Part shown: in pieces, positions 1-12,959 of the stretch | Layout: each line of letters starts with the position of its first letter | How positions within the stretch are numbered: position 1 is the stretch's first letter | Origin: Siphonodentalium dalli | Lineage: Eukaryota > Mollusca > Scaphopoda > Gadilida > Siphonodentaliidae | Assembly: GCA_032622095.1 (NCBI GenBank) | Contig: CP136064.1 | Location: 176,220,247 to 176,284,246, forward strand | Length of the DNA stretch: 64,000 nt | Direction: 5' to 3' | The notes under the pieces: generated by a model | The model's database searches: none | The model's input: the letters and a program-made list of their open reading frames with translations, nothing else | Told to the model about the DNA's origin: nothing | Translations under genes and position numbers: made by a program

Positions 1-320
1 ACAAAAAACATGGCCGCCAGTGGCCATCTTGGATTTCAAAATTTAATCCATTAGCACGGGCCACAGGTCGTACCTTTAGTCTGATCGTCATAAAATTTGT
101 CATTGATGTTAACGATGACATGTAGTTGGGAACGACTCATTTTGGGGTCATTCGGCTGAAAACATGGCCGCCAGCAGCCATCTTGGATTTTACTGTTCTC
201 TTCATGTCTATAAACTAGTATTAGACATTCAACTTTCCACATTCCTAATCGCTCCATTGACTGTAATATATTAAATTATTCCCTTTCCAAGTTGAGCTAC
301 AGTGTCATTGACACTTTCAT
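1..320 (+). mobile_element. HINE copy A, 3' end (cut by the window edge)
   Basis: The last one to two ~160-bp units, a unique 3' segment shared with copy B, the subterminal AAGTTGAGCT (289-298), hairpin AGTGTCATTGACACT and terminal TTTCAT. The 5' part lies outside the window. Confidence 0.78.
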
Positions 321-382
321 TTTATTACACACCCACTAATTTTAAACTCCTGTATTCAACATAATGACTGTCATTGAATAAA

Positions 383-3300
383 TAGAACCCATTCAGTCTC
401 ATGGTAGTGTGGTCGTCGGAGGGTTAGACCCAGAAGAAATTGGTAAAGAAGCGGTTTTGGTGTCATTCGACGCGGGAGAATCTCGTGTATAACATATCCA
501 AAATCCGCTAAAATCCGCTTTGGGGAAAATTCAGGATCCAAGATGGCGTCCAACATGGCTGCCGTTAGTCAAAAGATACTCTGACTGAGATTAATTCGAT
601 TATAGTGAGAACAAATGTTGTCATATGTATACAATGTATATATTTCTGCAAAGGTAAAATATTGTGACACCTGTTTATGACACAAATGGAACCCCTCGTC
701 CCAGATGGCCGCCAAAATGGCGGCCTAAACTCGAACATTTGAAGTTTTTGCTAATATCTTAAAGATCAATTCCCCTGTTGTTAGATAATGGTTCAGATTG
801 GCGACTTTGTTTAGTCTTATTCATGATAATTCAGCATTGGAGCAATGAAAGATACCATAAATGGGATCCCAGACTCATCTACACCCTCAAAAATTCGATT
901 TTACAGAACGCGGTATAAAATTCCACAAAAATCGCCATTGGGATTAGTCATATATCAACAAGAAATGGACAGAACTGCACAATGTATTAAAGTTGGGCAT
1001 ACCAATATCTATGAATACTCTAATTCAATGAAACCATAATGGCGCTTTGTCTCAAAATGGGGTGAATTTTTTTTTGGAAAATGGCAGATATTGATCAGTG
1101 TCGTTCAATCCATTATAAGTAGTGGTTGATGAATAAAATTGACTAAATAAATACGAATGTATACCTCTTTATGATGCCATTAATATGCTAGCTCTGTGTA
1201 AAAACTTAAACATCAGTACCAAAAATGACTGCCAAAATGGCCACCCGATGTGAAAAATACTATTTTCTATCACTTCTGTTTATCACTTATTGCTCTCTGA
1301 ACTGGGAAACAATGGGTATATTCTTTCAATGATCGTATCAACTGATCATTCCAGCAATGACATGTCTAATCGATTAGATCATAGTTTACTCCGGTCCTTC
1401 ACTAATAAGTTATAACGAATGCGGTATGAAATTTAACCAAAATCAACTTTGGGGTTCTGGTCACATTTGATATTTAGGGATGAGCAGATCTTGTCTACAA
1501 AATAATTGAGCGTTTCTTTTATTTGTGAACATTCCATCTCAAATAGACCAAAAGAAACAATACATTTTATCTAATATGGCTTCCAAAAATAAAAAATGGT
1601 AGACTCTGCCCAGCTTATCATATAATGGAAGTTGTGAGTGGTGGATGCAGTTGATAGTTGGCTAATATACATGTATGTGGCTCATATACATCAAAACTAT
1701 TTTTTTCAATCTGTTGGTGGCTTCCCGTGGGTTGACAAAATCGCGACGCATCAGTGCTATAATGTCGTAACTCAATTATGGCGGAAATGAGTATTTGATA
1801 ACCATTCGAATCGTGAGAAAAAATCCAATCCGATGGGCCAAACTCTTTTTGCATTGGATGACAAATATTCGCACAACCAGAAAAAGCAAATGTCGTATCT
1901 CCAGCGATCTTTACAATTATTCGTGCTATGAGGTCGTATGTCCAACAGCAGCCAATCGGACGCTTCAGGTTGTCCACGTGACTTCTGTTTTGTGTTTGTG
2001 AATTCTAAAATGTGTGCTATATGGTAGTATCTCCATGTTAGTCACGTGATCATTTGGTGATTTAAATTTGTGATAGTTCCACATATCTGTATGATGATGC
2101 ACATGGGTGAATTTTCATAGTGTAGAATATGCACTTTTTAGTTCATAGACACATGCGATTGCCACCATATTTAGCTTAATCTGCATTTATTAGCACAACT
2201 TCATTATAGCACGGAAACAAATCGTCGCTGGCGTACGCAAAATGTCATATCTCCAAACATATAAATGAGGGAGTAAACAGAAAACAATATGTGGTTCAAT
2301 GAACAGCTAATGTCAGTTTTCATTGGGATAAATACAACCATACGTCATGCTTTGTCAACATTAGGAGAAATATTGTCTAAAAACTTCAACCTTCATTTTC
2401 TCGGAAAGTTGAAAATGTGGGTTACATTATAGCACTGATGCGACGAAATATTAACTATTCGGGCTCGGCCATCATTTTCAAGTTTCAAGCTGAAACTAAA
2501 TGTAGCCCATGGATTCCCCATTTCGACATGTACGAAAAATACGATAAATGGTGATCTCCTATGTCCTAGAAAATACGTGTGCCAAATACATATATGTATG
2601 AAGAAACTATCCCCATACATTGTTTACACATCGACTCCGTAAGTATGTGGAGGTCTTCTTGGACAAGCGTGATTTTCAAACCTCAAAACCGTCCGTACAA
2701 ACAATAAAAGTTAATAGGAAATTACGTTGGATGTAGGTCTAGAGTACGTCGTCCGCATGAAATAGTTTTCGTGTCATTAATTTGCACATATTTCGTGCTC
2801 TGATGAGCATGGATGAACGCCTTATGTGGCAGTTTGATTGTCTAGCATCCGGAAAATAACATGTTCATTGTTCACATTTCTTAGACAAACATGTTGTTAA
2901 TCACCATGTTCATGTGGCATTTCTATCCAATGACAACCTTGAAATACCAGTTCATCAAGCTATATGGTTGATACCTTTACGCCTACGGGTCAGATCCAGC
3001 CGTGGCGCACATTGTGTCTACATATCATTGATGAAATTCACTAAATGTGTAGTAGATATCGGTGCGTCTATATATTTACTAGAATGTTTCTATCCACATG
3101 TATATACCCACAATCGCATGACACAAAATTGTCACATGGAGTGTGAAGGGTATACAATGTACGTATGAAATATCATTTTTCCTCTTGATATTGAAGAAAC
3201 CAACTTGCCCACCAATTAAGTAAACCCCAGATTATTCGCTTTTCCCTCCTGTCCTTTTCAATTTCGCCATCACTGGAAAACCCATTATAGCCTGATGCTT

Positions 3301-4602
3301 CCGGACTGTTCCGAATAGTCGTTATAAGTAGAAATATTGACACTGTGTTTTCAAATAATCCAGATTTGTGCGCAATTTAATTTCTTTTTAATTAATTTCC
3401 AGATAGTCCCTCGTAATAAGTGGACATCGTGTTGGATCCTGCAGTAGATACTGCTAGCTGGAACATCACGGGCTGAACTGATTGTGGTAGTAGATTATTG
3501 GCAACATGTTTAATGGGTCTGTCATAGTTAGCTCACAACCGAAGTGTTGTTTCGGCTTTCCTCTGAGCAGAACTTAAATTTGAACAATTTTCGGTGGCCA
3601 TTTTGGTAGCCATCTTAGAATTTTGAATCGTGGTTGGCTACTCATACCCACAAAAAACATTGATTTCAATCAATGATGTGTATTGGTGCCGAATTGGCGT
3701 TTTGTCGAGTGGGTTTTCGTGAATAACTACATATTTGCCATTTTCATTATTATTGGCGACCATGTTGGACGCCATCTTGAATTCTGTATTTTCCCCAAAG
3801 CGGATTTTAGCGGATTTTGGATATGTTATACACGAGATTCTCCCGCGTCGAATGACAACAAATTCCTTCTGGGTCTAACCCTCTGACGACCATACTAAAT
3901 ATCTGCCATTTCTCATATTTTGACCGCCATTTTAAGACAAAGCGCCAATTTGGGTTTCATTGAATTGGAGTATTTATAGATAATGGTATGCCCAACTTAC
4001 ATTGTACAGTTCTGTCCATTTCTTGTTGATATATGACTGGAATCACAATGGCGATTTTTGTGGAATTTTATACCGCGTTCTGTAAAATCAAATTTTTGAG
4101 GGTGTAGATGAGTCTCGGACCCCATTTATGGTATCTTTCATTGCTCCAATGCTGAATTAACATTAATAAGACTAATCAATGTCGCCAGTCTGAACCATTA
4201 ATATCAAACAACAGGAATTGATCTTTAAGATATTAGGCAAAAACTTCAAATTTTCAAGTTTAGGCCGCCATTTTGGCAGCCATCTGGGGTGAGGGGTTCC
4301 AGTTTTTCTATAGATATGTAGCATAATACTTTACCTTTGCAAAAATGTTTACATTTGTATAAATATGGCAACATTTGTTCTCATTATGTCGAATTAATCT
4401 CAGTCAGAATCTCTTTTGACTAAATGCGGCCATGTTGGACGCCATCTTGGATCCTGGATTTTCCCCAAAGCGGATTTTAGCGGATTTTGGATATGTTGTA
4501 GCAGAGATTCTCCCGCGTTGAATGACACCGAGATCGCTTCTTTACCAATTTCTTCTGGGTCAACCCCCTTTTTTGCATACCATGACCACACTATGGTTCT
4601 AG
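383..4602. repeat. Large inverted-repeat (foldback) element
   Basis: Left arm 383-1075 is an inverted copy of right arm 3905-4602. Outer tips share TAGTGTGGTC and GACCCAGAAGAAATTGG; inner parts share, on opposite strands, the block around GCGGTATAAAATTCCACAAA (909-928). A further copy of the outer tip sits at 3770-3897, so the right side carries the tip twice. The 2.7-kb middle has no recognisable gene. Target duplication not found; edges approximate. Confidence 0.6.
1076..3769. other. Middle of the foldback element, no gene recognised
   Basis: Many short frames on both strands (longest 119 codons, 1618-1977 minus) with no recognisable motifs. A 20-25 bp inverted pair CGACGCATCAGTGCTATAAT occurs at 1744 and about 2446. 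Nothing here can be supported as coding. Confidence 0.5.
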
Positions 4603-4784
4603 AGAAGAAGATAATTCTTGACGGTCGGATGGACGAGGAGTGATAACTATAGTTTCACCGGAGACGAGGTGAGCTAAAAAAGTAATGTGGTTTATGCAGA
4701 GTATATCTGCAGGGGGGGCTGTAGCGACCCCCCCCCCCCCCCAGTTTCACCCCTGATCTAATGACAAGATGTATTATTTATTTT

Positions 4785-5415
4785 TATCCCGCGCCAAATT
4801 AAAAATTTGCGGGGGATATAGTAATGGGTTCCGTCAGTCCGTCCGTCCATCCCGAATTTGTAAGAGTCATAACTTGAACAAATGTAAACGGATTTCAAAG
4901 ATTTGTGGTATATGAGTTCACCTGACCATTACCTAGAATGAGTTCGCAAGCCAGGTCTGGCCAGATATTTTTACCGGAGTTATTGGACTTTGTTTATTAT
5001 TTTTGTCAAATAGCAAATAGACGACGTCACAGGGCTCATTTCCACAAATCTCACCGGATTTCAAAGATATTTGGTGTATAAGTTCACCTGACCATTACCT
5101 AGAATGAGTTCGCAAGCCAGGTCTGGCCGGATATTTTTACTGGAGTTATTGGAATTGTTTATTATTTTTGTTGAATTTACCAAATAGCAAATAGACGACG
5201 TCACAGGGCTCATTTCCACAAATTTCAACGGATTTCAAAGATTTTGGTGTGAGTTCACATGACCAGTATCTAGAACGAGTTCGCAAACCAGGTCCGGCCG
5301 GATATTTTCAGCAGAGTTATTGGACTTTGTTTATTATTTTTGGTGCAAATGGACGACGTCACATGGCTAATTTCCACAAATGTCAGTACCTAAAATGAGT
5401 TCGCAAGCCAGGCTT
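4785..5415 (+). repeat. Three ~170-bp tandem repeat units next to a poly-C tract
   Basis: Units start at about 4885, 5051 and 5226 and share GGATTTCAAAGAT, GAGTTCGCAAGCCAGGTC and GACGACGTCAC. They are preceded by a poly-C run (4730-4742) and a ATCCCGCGCC...GCGGGGGAT stem with CAGTCCGTCCGTCC. Confidence 0.75.
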
Positions 5416-5429
5416 TTTGACAAAATCCC

Positions 5430-6361
5430 CCCACTTGTTTAGCACATATTGAGAACGCAAACATTATTGAGAATGCACTTCCCCAACTGCACAATTCGGT
5501 GGGGGATACCGTCGTCTTGCGACTGCTTGTTCACATTTTGAAAGCTTCTGTATGTATAATTTTGGGTATCTGTACTGATCTGTACAAGAAATACAGACTG
5601 AGGTGAGTAGTGCAGATTCACATCCTGAGGAAAACTGAATAAAGCCACTTTCAGTGCGCTACCTATCAAACATTTAATAAGTACTCAACTGAGTCAACTA
5701 CTTGAAAACATATACCGTTCAAAGGTTAAATGAATTTTTGCGACGTTATCTCCCTGTTACACGAATGATATGCTCATTGACCGCTGGAGCACTAAAATGG
5801 GTATAATCAGTGTTTTTTCCCCTCTGAATTCGAAGTTTTTATACTGAAGTGTTTCTGGATAATCAGATTCTTCTGTGTGATAACAAACTGGGGCAGATGT
5901 TGAGGGAATTCTAATCGTGCTTGCCAAACTTGAATTACTGTTCAGAACCCACGTGGCTATCCTGGTACTGTTTGCACAATTGGAGTGAAACTACTAATAT
6001 TTGACATCACGGGAAGTTTGTGTGTTAAAATATAATCGGCATTCACGAAAAAGGACTCTCGTCACATTCCCTCAATTGGCATGATCCGTGTTTTATTTTT
6101 CTGAGTGACCTGGTGTAATTGTTTACGTTGCATATTTTTTGAATTTCACACCTTTTCTCCTATTCAGCATTTTCTTGGCAAGTTTTAGCTCGTCTACTTT
6201 GGTTCCAGCAAAATAGATTCATGCAAGAAATAATGTTCTACGATGTCAGTTGTGTCGAGATCTGAATTATTGAAGTATCTGGTGGCGCCACAGTAATCTC
6301 CTAGAGTCCATCCCTCTGATCGCAGGACAGAATGGGCTCAAATTTAGTGTGGTTACAGGTA
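5430..6361. other. No feature recognised
   Basis: AT-rich sequence between a tandem repeat and HINE copy B. No frame, repeat or motif stands out. Confidence 0.5.
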
Positions 6362-8013
6362 ATGAAAGTGTCAATGACACTGTAGCTCAACTTGGAAAGG
6401 GAATAATTTAATGTATTACAGTCAATGGAGCGATTAGGAATGTGGAAAGTTGAATGTCTAATACTAGTTTATAGACATGAAGAGAAAAGTAAAATCCAAG
6501 ATGGCTGCTGGCGGCCATGTTTTCGGCCGAATGACCCCAAAATGAGTCGTTCCCATCTACATGTCATCGTTAACATCCATGACAAATTTTATGACGATCA
6601 GACTAAAGGTACGACCTGTAGCCCATGCTAAAGAATTTAGTCTTACAAAGAGTAAAATCCAAGATGGCTGCTGGCGGCCATGTTTTCGGACGAATGACCC
6701 CAAAATGAGTCGTTCCCATCTACATGTCATTGTTAACATCCATGACAAATTTTATGATGATCAAAGTAAAGGTACGAGCTGTAGCCCGTGCTAAAGAATT
6801 TAGTCATACAAAGAGTAAAATCCAAGATGGCTGCTGGCGACCATGTTTTTTGGCCGAATGACCCCAAAATTACTCGTTCCCATCTACATGTCATTGTTAA
6901 TATCCATGACAAATTTTATGATGATCAGACTAAAGGTACGACCTGCAGCCCGTGCTAAAGAATTTAGTCATACATAGAGTAAAATCCAAGATGGCTGCTG
7001 GCGGCCATGATTTTTGGCCGAATGACCCCAAAATTACTCGTTCCCATCTACATGTCAATATTATCATCCATGACAAATTTCATGATCAGACGAATAGTAC
7101 GACCTGTGGCCCGTGCTAATGGATTAAATTTTGAAATCCAAGATGGCCGCCATGTTTTTTGTCCGAGTGACCCCAAAATGACTCGTTCCCATCTACATTC
7201 CAATTTCAACAGCCATGACAAATTTTATGATGATCAGACTAAAGGTACGACCTGTAGCCCGTGCTAAAGGATTTAGTCATACAAAGAGTAAAATCCAAGA
7301 TGGCTGCTGGCGGCCATGATTTTTGGCCGAATGACCCCAAAATTACTCGTTCCCATCTACATGTCAATATTATCATCCATGACAAATTTCATGATGATCA
7401 GACGAATAGTACGACCTGTGGCCCGTGCTAATGGATTAAATTTTGAAATCCAAGATGGCCGCTGGCGGCCATGTTTTTTGTCCGAGTGACCCCAAAATGA
7501 CTCGTTCCCATCTACATTCCAATTTCAACAGCCATGACAAATTTTATGATGATCAGACTAAAGGTACGACCTGTAGCCCGTGCTAAAGGATTTAGTCATA
7601 CAAAGAGTAAAATCCAAGATGGCTGCTGGCGGCCATGTTTTTTGGCCGAATGACCCCAAAATGACTCGTTCCCATCTACATGTCATTATTAACAATCTTG
7701 ACAAATTTTATGATGATCAGAATAAAAGTACGACCTGTAGGACGTGCTAAAGAATATAGTCATACAAAGAGTAAAATCCAAGATGGCTGCTGGCGGCCAT
7801 GTTTTTGGGCCGAATGACCCCAAAATGACTCGTTCCCATCTACATGTCAATGTCAACATCCATGACACATTTCATAATAATCGGACCAAAGGTACGAACT
7901 GTAGCCCGTGCTAAAGGAAATTGTTGACGCATCACGCACACACACACGCACACATGGACGACGGATACCAAGCCATGGCAATAGCTCAAACTTTACAAAG
8001 TAAAGTTGAGCTA
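6362..8013 (-). mobile_element. HINE copy B, inverted
   Basis: Minus-strand copy. In plus coordinates it begins ATGAAAGTGTCAATGACACT, then AGCTCAACTT, holds about 10 tandem units, and ends with a CA-rich tract, the CCATGGCAATAGCTCAAAC leader and the GTTGAGCTA terminus. The flanking T at each end agrees with T^T insertion. Two-unit blocks (309 bp) are duplicated within the array at about 7006 and 7315. Confidence 0.8.
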
Positions 8014-8808
8014 ACTAGGATTCAAATGGGGCAACCTCATCAAATGGAGACATAGCCATGGGACAGACCTATTTGGTGTGGATGGTCATGCAGTAGAATA
8101 TTTCTTATTAACAATGTTTTAATGTTTTATATATAAAATCAAAATAACTTATACAGCAGTAAACAGAATATATTGCTACTTTTGTACAATCATATAAAAA
8201 TATTCCAGCGGTCTGTATAGTGCAGTTAGGGAGCATACATAATATAGTTTAAATATTACGTACATAGGAATGGCAAGGCCAAACGGCCCACTAGAACAGC
8301 CAGGATTTTTATCCTGCTTGTGCTGTTCTAGTACAACCATACAAACGATAAGGAAGCAGAAAATTTCACCAAGAGTTTGATACATTATACAAAATGTACT
8401 GATCAGGGAGATCAGGGAGATCTAGTATGTGCTGGTGATGTAAATCTGTAACAGATCATAATGAATCCCATATTATATCATTAAAAAAGCCATTACATAT
8501 TTCCTTATCTGTCACTAGTGAAGAATAGGCACGTGCTACATATCACTTGGCATGGCGCCATAAAAATGACCGCACCGCATCTTCACATTGATTCAGGCAG
8601 ATTAATACTATATGAAAAGCCGTGCATGACACCAACACCAGACAATGCAATATATTTTCTATCACCAGCCCCAGAGCGCAATACTGTTGTGAAGCGTCTC
8701 AGTCAATGCTGTCAATATATGCATTTTGCATTTTCTTTTCAGGATTTTTATTTGTTAAAAAGACATAAAGCTCTAGTTTGTTTATGTGATATACAATATA
8801 TTCAACAC

Positions 8809-8890
8809 GTTATGTTGGGATATAAGATTTTATGAAACTCGATTCATAAAATCTTATATTGATTCATAAAATCTTATATCCCAACATAAC
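8809..8890. repeat. 82-bp inverted repeat
   Basis: Perfect 27-bp arms 8809-8835 and 8864-8890 (GTTATGTTGGGATATAAGAT...), with a second TTCATAAAATCTTATAT copy in the loop. Confidence 0.85.
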
Positions 8891-9145
8891 TCATTGGAGA
8901 TCCTCTTTCTGTTTATTATGGAGAAAGGAAGGACCAAGGATTTTTTCACCCACAATGGACATTACACCATCACCTTTGCAATATAACCAGGCATTATAAG
9001 GTTACCCTATTCTAAGTCACCAGGTGCAAAACATGCGGCAACTCACATCTAACCCTGCAGAAATCCTTAAAAGAAAAACACTCTTTCCTCATAACACCAT
9101 TAACCCTTTGCGCTGGTGCAGCATTAAAGATCCTGTGCCTGTGCA

Positions 9146-9303
9146 TTCTCTTATATATGCGAGTCTCCCATAGGGAGCATCGCATATATAAGAGAAATCA
9201 CTGGCTTACAAGATCAAGGTAAATATTGTTAGGCCAATGCATTCTCTTATATATATGTGAGGTGACCTTTGGGCAACTCGCATATATAAGAGAATGCATT
9301 GGC
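9146..9303. repeat. Two adjacent hairpins sharing ATTCTCTTATATAT
   Basis: Hairpin 1 has arms 9146-9169 and 9172-9195; hairpin 2 has arms about 9233-9257 and 9281-9303 (GCCAATGCATTCTCTTATAT). A related half-copy lies at about 58205-58270. Confidence 0.75.
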
Positions 9304-9782
9304 ACAGGGTTTTCGCAAAAATTAGGAAGCTCCAGTCATCAAAGGGTTAAGGATGTTTAACCCTTTCTCTACTAAATGGAATTTCCCACTCGGTTATAAA
9401 AGTATGCATTGGGAATGGTCTAATATTCTTTGGAGGTGTTTTCATGAAAAGCAAGCAGACGTCAGATAATACAAAGTACAAAAGGAGTCCTATTTATTAC
9501 AGGGAAATGTTCAGATAATAAGTTCATGAAAGGGTTAATTTGCTCAATTATCTGTCCAATACTACAAGATACATTGCTCAAATTATACGCTGACCTATAT
9601 TTATAACAGATTATTGAAAATTTACTATGATTTATTTACCTACCTCAAATGTTCAATCTTATTTGATAGAGGAAACATGATGAAAAGGGTGTAAATTCAC
9701 TGGAAAACTTATGGCAGTTAGTGCACTATGCATTTTCCAGACTGAGCCGCCAGTAGTCCCTGTTGAGTGTTTAATACTATGG

Positions 9783-10108
9783 CCCAAAAATAATGCTCAA
9801 GTATAGTATAAAATTGCCCAAAACATGTTATTTATCACATTTTGTTCAACGAAATCTGGCCGGATTGTCAAATATCTAACACCCAAAACCACTTGATTTT
9901 AGAGTTATCCATCTTCAACCGCAATTTGATCCAAGAACGTCGGCTTGAGGAATATTTGCCAGGCCGTCAAAATTTACATATCTCGGGGAAATAACAAATT
10001 TCAAAAATCGATATCTAATCACTCCTCGACTCAAATCAAAATTTGTTTACACCCCCCCCCCAAAGAAAAGGTAATTTGGGAGAGTTAATTCAGATTATGC
10101 ATCTTTAA
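9783..10108 (+). repeat. Dispersed ~330-bp repeat, copy 1
   Basis: Shares CCACTTGATTTTAGAGT, TTTCAAAAATCGATATCTAA and the end CAGATTATGCATCTTTA with 26575-26912 (same strand) and 54571-54890 (inverted). Contains a short poly-C run. Confidence 0.75.
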
Positions 10109-10926
10109 AAACAATTATATTTGAATGTTTCTTACCTCATATGTTCATGTAATTTTGAATATTCTCAGCCCAAAAATAAATAAGCTGTCTCTCAAATTAA
10201 ATACATGGAAGAAGACTTGAATACAATTGGATGTGGATATCAAACTTTTCAACACTTGGGTTAGAGCACGATAGAAATAAAACATTCAGCAAAGTTACAC
10301 AAATATCAGTCAACAAACAATTCCATCAGCACACAAGTTCCATTATCTTGTAGGCATCATTTCAGCCTAATTTTGTAACAACAAACATTGAAATATCAGT
10401 CCTATCAGGCACTAAATATTATAATCTGTTAAATGATTCTTTCTATAGAATATATAATTTCTTATATAATCAGATATAATGATATAATTTGGACATTTAT
10501 CGGTTAGTATTTTTTAAAACAGACCATGATGAGACATTCAGGCAATCTCAGACAGAGATGCAAAATGCCCAAAATTGACCGTAAGTATTATACCAGAAAA
10601 TTTGAAATTAAATAAATATTAATTGATAGAAGCGTTTCCGGACAGGGGTCTTCGATTCATATTTATTATTTTATACCCTGGAAACTTTATTAATCTTGTT
10701 ATAGGAAGAGATATAATAGACCAGCTTTAAATGGATAAATGACACCAACCACCGAATTACCATAATAATCTCATAATTATAAACAAAGGAGATATCTAGA
10801 AAAGAGCCTCATATCTGATATTACCCATGGGTGTACATATTGTCCCATGTGAAGGAAAACCGAATAAGCAAACAATGCAAGCCTTCAAATTACAAGATGT
10901 TTCAGCCTTCCCCTGACACAAGCCTT
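10109..10926. other. No feature recognised
   Basis: AT-rich DNA without recognisable coding or repeat structure. Confidence 0.45.
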
Positions 10927-11163
10927 GAAATAGTGTGTCTGTCATTTGCAGAATGAGGTCCCCAGAGGGTGAATTTAGTGATGCTACCCCGTACAGTGGG
11001 CTAGCATCACCAAATTCACCCTCTGGGAACCTCATTCTGCTGAGGTGTAAGCAGAATGAGGTCCCAGAGGGTGAATTTGGACAATGCTAGCCCGCTATTC
11101 GGGGTAGCATCACTAAATTCACCCTCTGGGGACCTCATTCTGCAAATGACAGACACACTATTT
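10927..11163. repeat. Nested four-part palindrome
   Basis: Outer arms 10927-11040 and 11050-11163 are inverted copies (AAATAGTGTGTCTGTCATTT at the left edge). Each arm is itself a hairpin built from GCAGAATGAGGTC and AGAGGGTGAATTT, so that block appears four times in alternating orientation. TTTCAGCCTTCCC flanks both sides. Confidence 0.9.
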
Positions 11164-11426
11164 CAGCCTTCCCATGACTGTGACATCAGCCAGGATCGAT
11201 ACTACACAAGACCAAGTTTCAATCTGTGCCTCTCATATACTATCCTTGTGCGCCGAGCTTGGGGTTATGTATAGTTTTTATAAAGAATTGTTATAAATCA
11301 ATTGTTTCATTTTAGGTCAATTTTGTTGGTTGGCTTAATGAAAACCAGTTACGATGTCATGACATGTTCATGAAGTCAAAATATTGTGGGCCAGAATCCA
11401 GACAAGACTGCACATATCATACTACA

Positions 11427-11515
11427 GGTCAAAGTTTTGAAGTAGCATTCCATATATGAAAGTCATGAAAAATTCACAAGCTCCATATATGGAAATGGTA
11501 CTCCAAAACTTTGAC
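11427..11515. repeat. Imperfect hairpin
   Basis: GGTCAAAGTTTTGAAGTAGC and the inverted CTCCAAAACTTTGACC, with CCATATATG stems inside. Possible small MITE; no target duplication assigned. Confidence 0.6.
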
Positions 11516-12360
11516 CAGTAGCACTAAAACCACGGAACTGGGGCTGGATGAATCCAATACGGCCGTGACCCAGTGATCTCGCTTATAGGTTCATGTTCCT
11601 TTGCAAGGTTCTTTCCCTTTAACATCATATTGGGGTCATTCTATATATGCCTTGCATACTATCATATTACACAATCAAGATAACTTCCAGATCTCATGAT
11701 TAGGCATAAATTATATTAGTAGAGGTATGCCTGGCATGGGATGGAACTTTGTCCTACTGCAGCATCGAGCACAGCTGATATAATACTGGTACAAGCAACA
11801 CAAACAGTGCACATCAATCAGAAGCTATATGATTAATACATGTATACCAAGAACCTAATTCATAAAAATTGTGTTCTCAAGCACCACTTGCATTTGAAAA
11901 TTATTGCCAATTTATTGCTCTTCAAAACGGGAGGTAATTCAATTGCTGGTAACTGGAACAAGAGACAGTGAAAAGTGAATACGGAGAAACTGGAACTCGC
12001 TTGCCAAGAAAAGCTAGTAAGATCGGGAGAATAAATAGAACCACAAATCAATTATGATGTATTTTATTCTTGTTCATTTCATCCAGTTGCATCTTGTGTA
12101 TCCTGTGTAATATTTTGAAAAGTATTATTTAACGTGATTAATTATTCACTTATTTATATATCCTCTTTATGTATTCACATTACTGGTGTTGACAATAGTA
12201 TAAGATCCTGTCGAAGAGCCAGTAATGTAAAATTACATATATAATATACCAGGGTTTCCGCCAGGCCGGCTGCGGGTCCGTCCCACGGACCCATTCCCCT
12301 CGCAGATGATCTGTTTGATTTATACATGTACCAATAGTCAGTAGCAATATGTCATAAAAA

Positions 12361-12518
12361 ATCCGGCTACAACGGGAGTTCGGGGGGTTAAACAGAATAC
12401 TGGTGAAAAAGCGGGTCAATTGAGCACAGTGTGCTGTACCGGCAACACACTGTGCTCAATTGACCCGCTTTTTCACCAGTATTCTGTTTAACCCCCCGAA
12501 CTCCCGTTGCAGCCGGAA
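12361..12518. repeat. 158-bp near-perfect palindrome
   Basis: Arms 12361-12432 and 12447-12518 are about 72 bp each with a 14-base loop and very few mismatches (CTACAACGGGAG versus CTGCAACGGGAG). It lies inside the hAT-like element. Confidence 0.9.
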
Positions 12519-12937
12519 TTTTTGAAAATCAAAGTGCCAAAACTTCAACGTAATGTTTGGTGTGCATTGAAATAGTGACGTTATATACAGCGTAATAAAT
12601 GTCGCGGGAACATCAAAGAATGTCGGACTGCTGAGTATGGATATTATTTTGCACGGGATTTCTGTGGTTGAAACTACTCACGCTCGGAGATCCCGTGCTA
12701 TCATACGATTACATAATTTGATCAAAGAATGCCGAATTGCTGAGTTAGGCAGAGTAGGGATCAACATACGCCAACAGGTGGTTCTCCTACCAAAGGAGGT
12801 ATCTACCTCCGAGATCCTGTGCTATCGTACTATTATAATACGGAACCTGTCCCAAATCAGTCTTTATAGCGGGAATTCATAGTGACAACACCATTTGATC
12901 CATATTACATGCATGGAGGATAAACACAAAAAACATA

Positions 12938-12959
12938 CCCCCCCCCCCCCCCCCCCCCC
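12938..12959 (+). repeat. Poly-C tract of 22
   Basis: Uninterrupted C run. Length may be unreliable in assembly; similar runs occur near 4730, 10055, 51800 and 59017. Confidence 0.9.

Noticed and set aside
1618..1977. 119-codon minus-strand frame
   Set aside because: No recognisable domain or codon bias, and located inside a foldback element.
6425..7267. Similar short frames in HINE copy B
   Set aside because: Same cause: translation of the ~160-bp repeat on the other strand.
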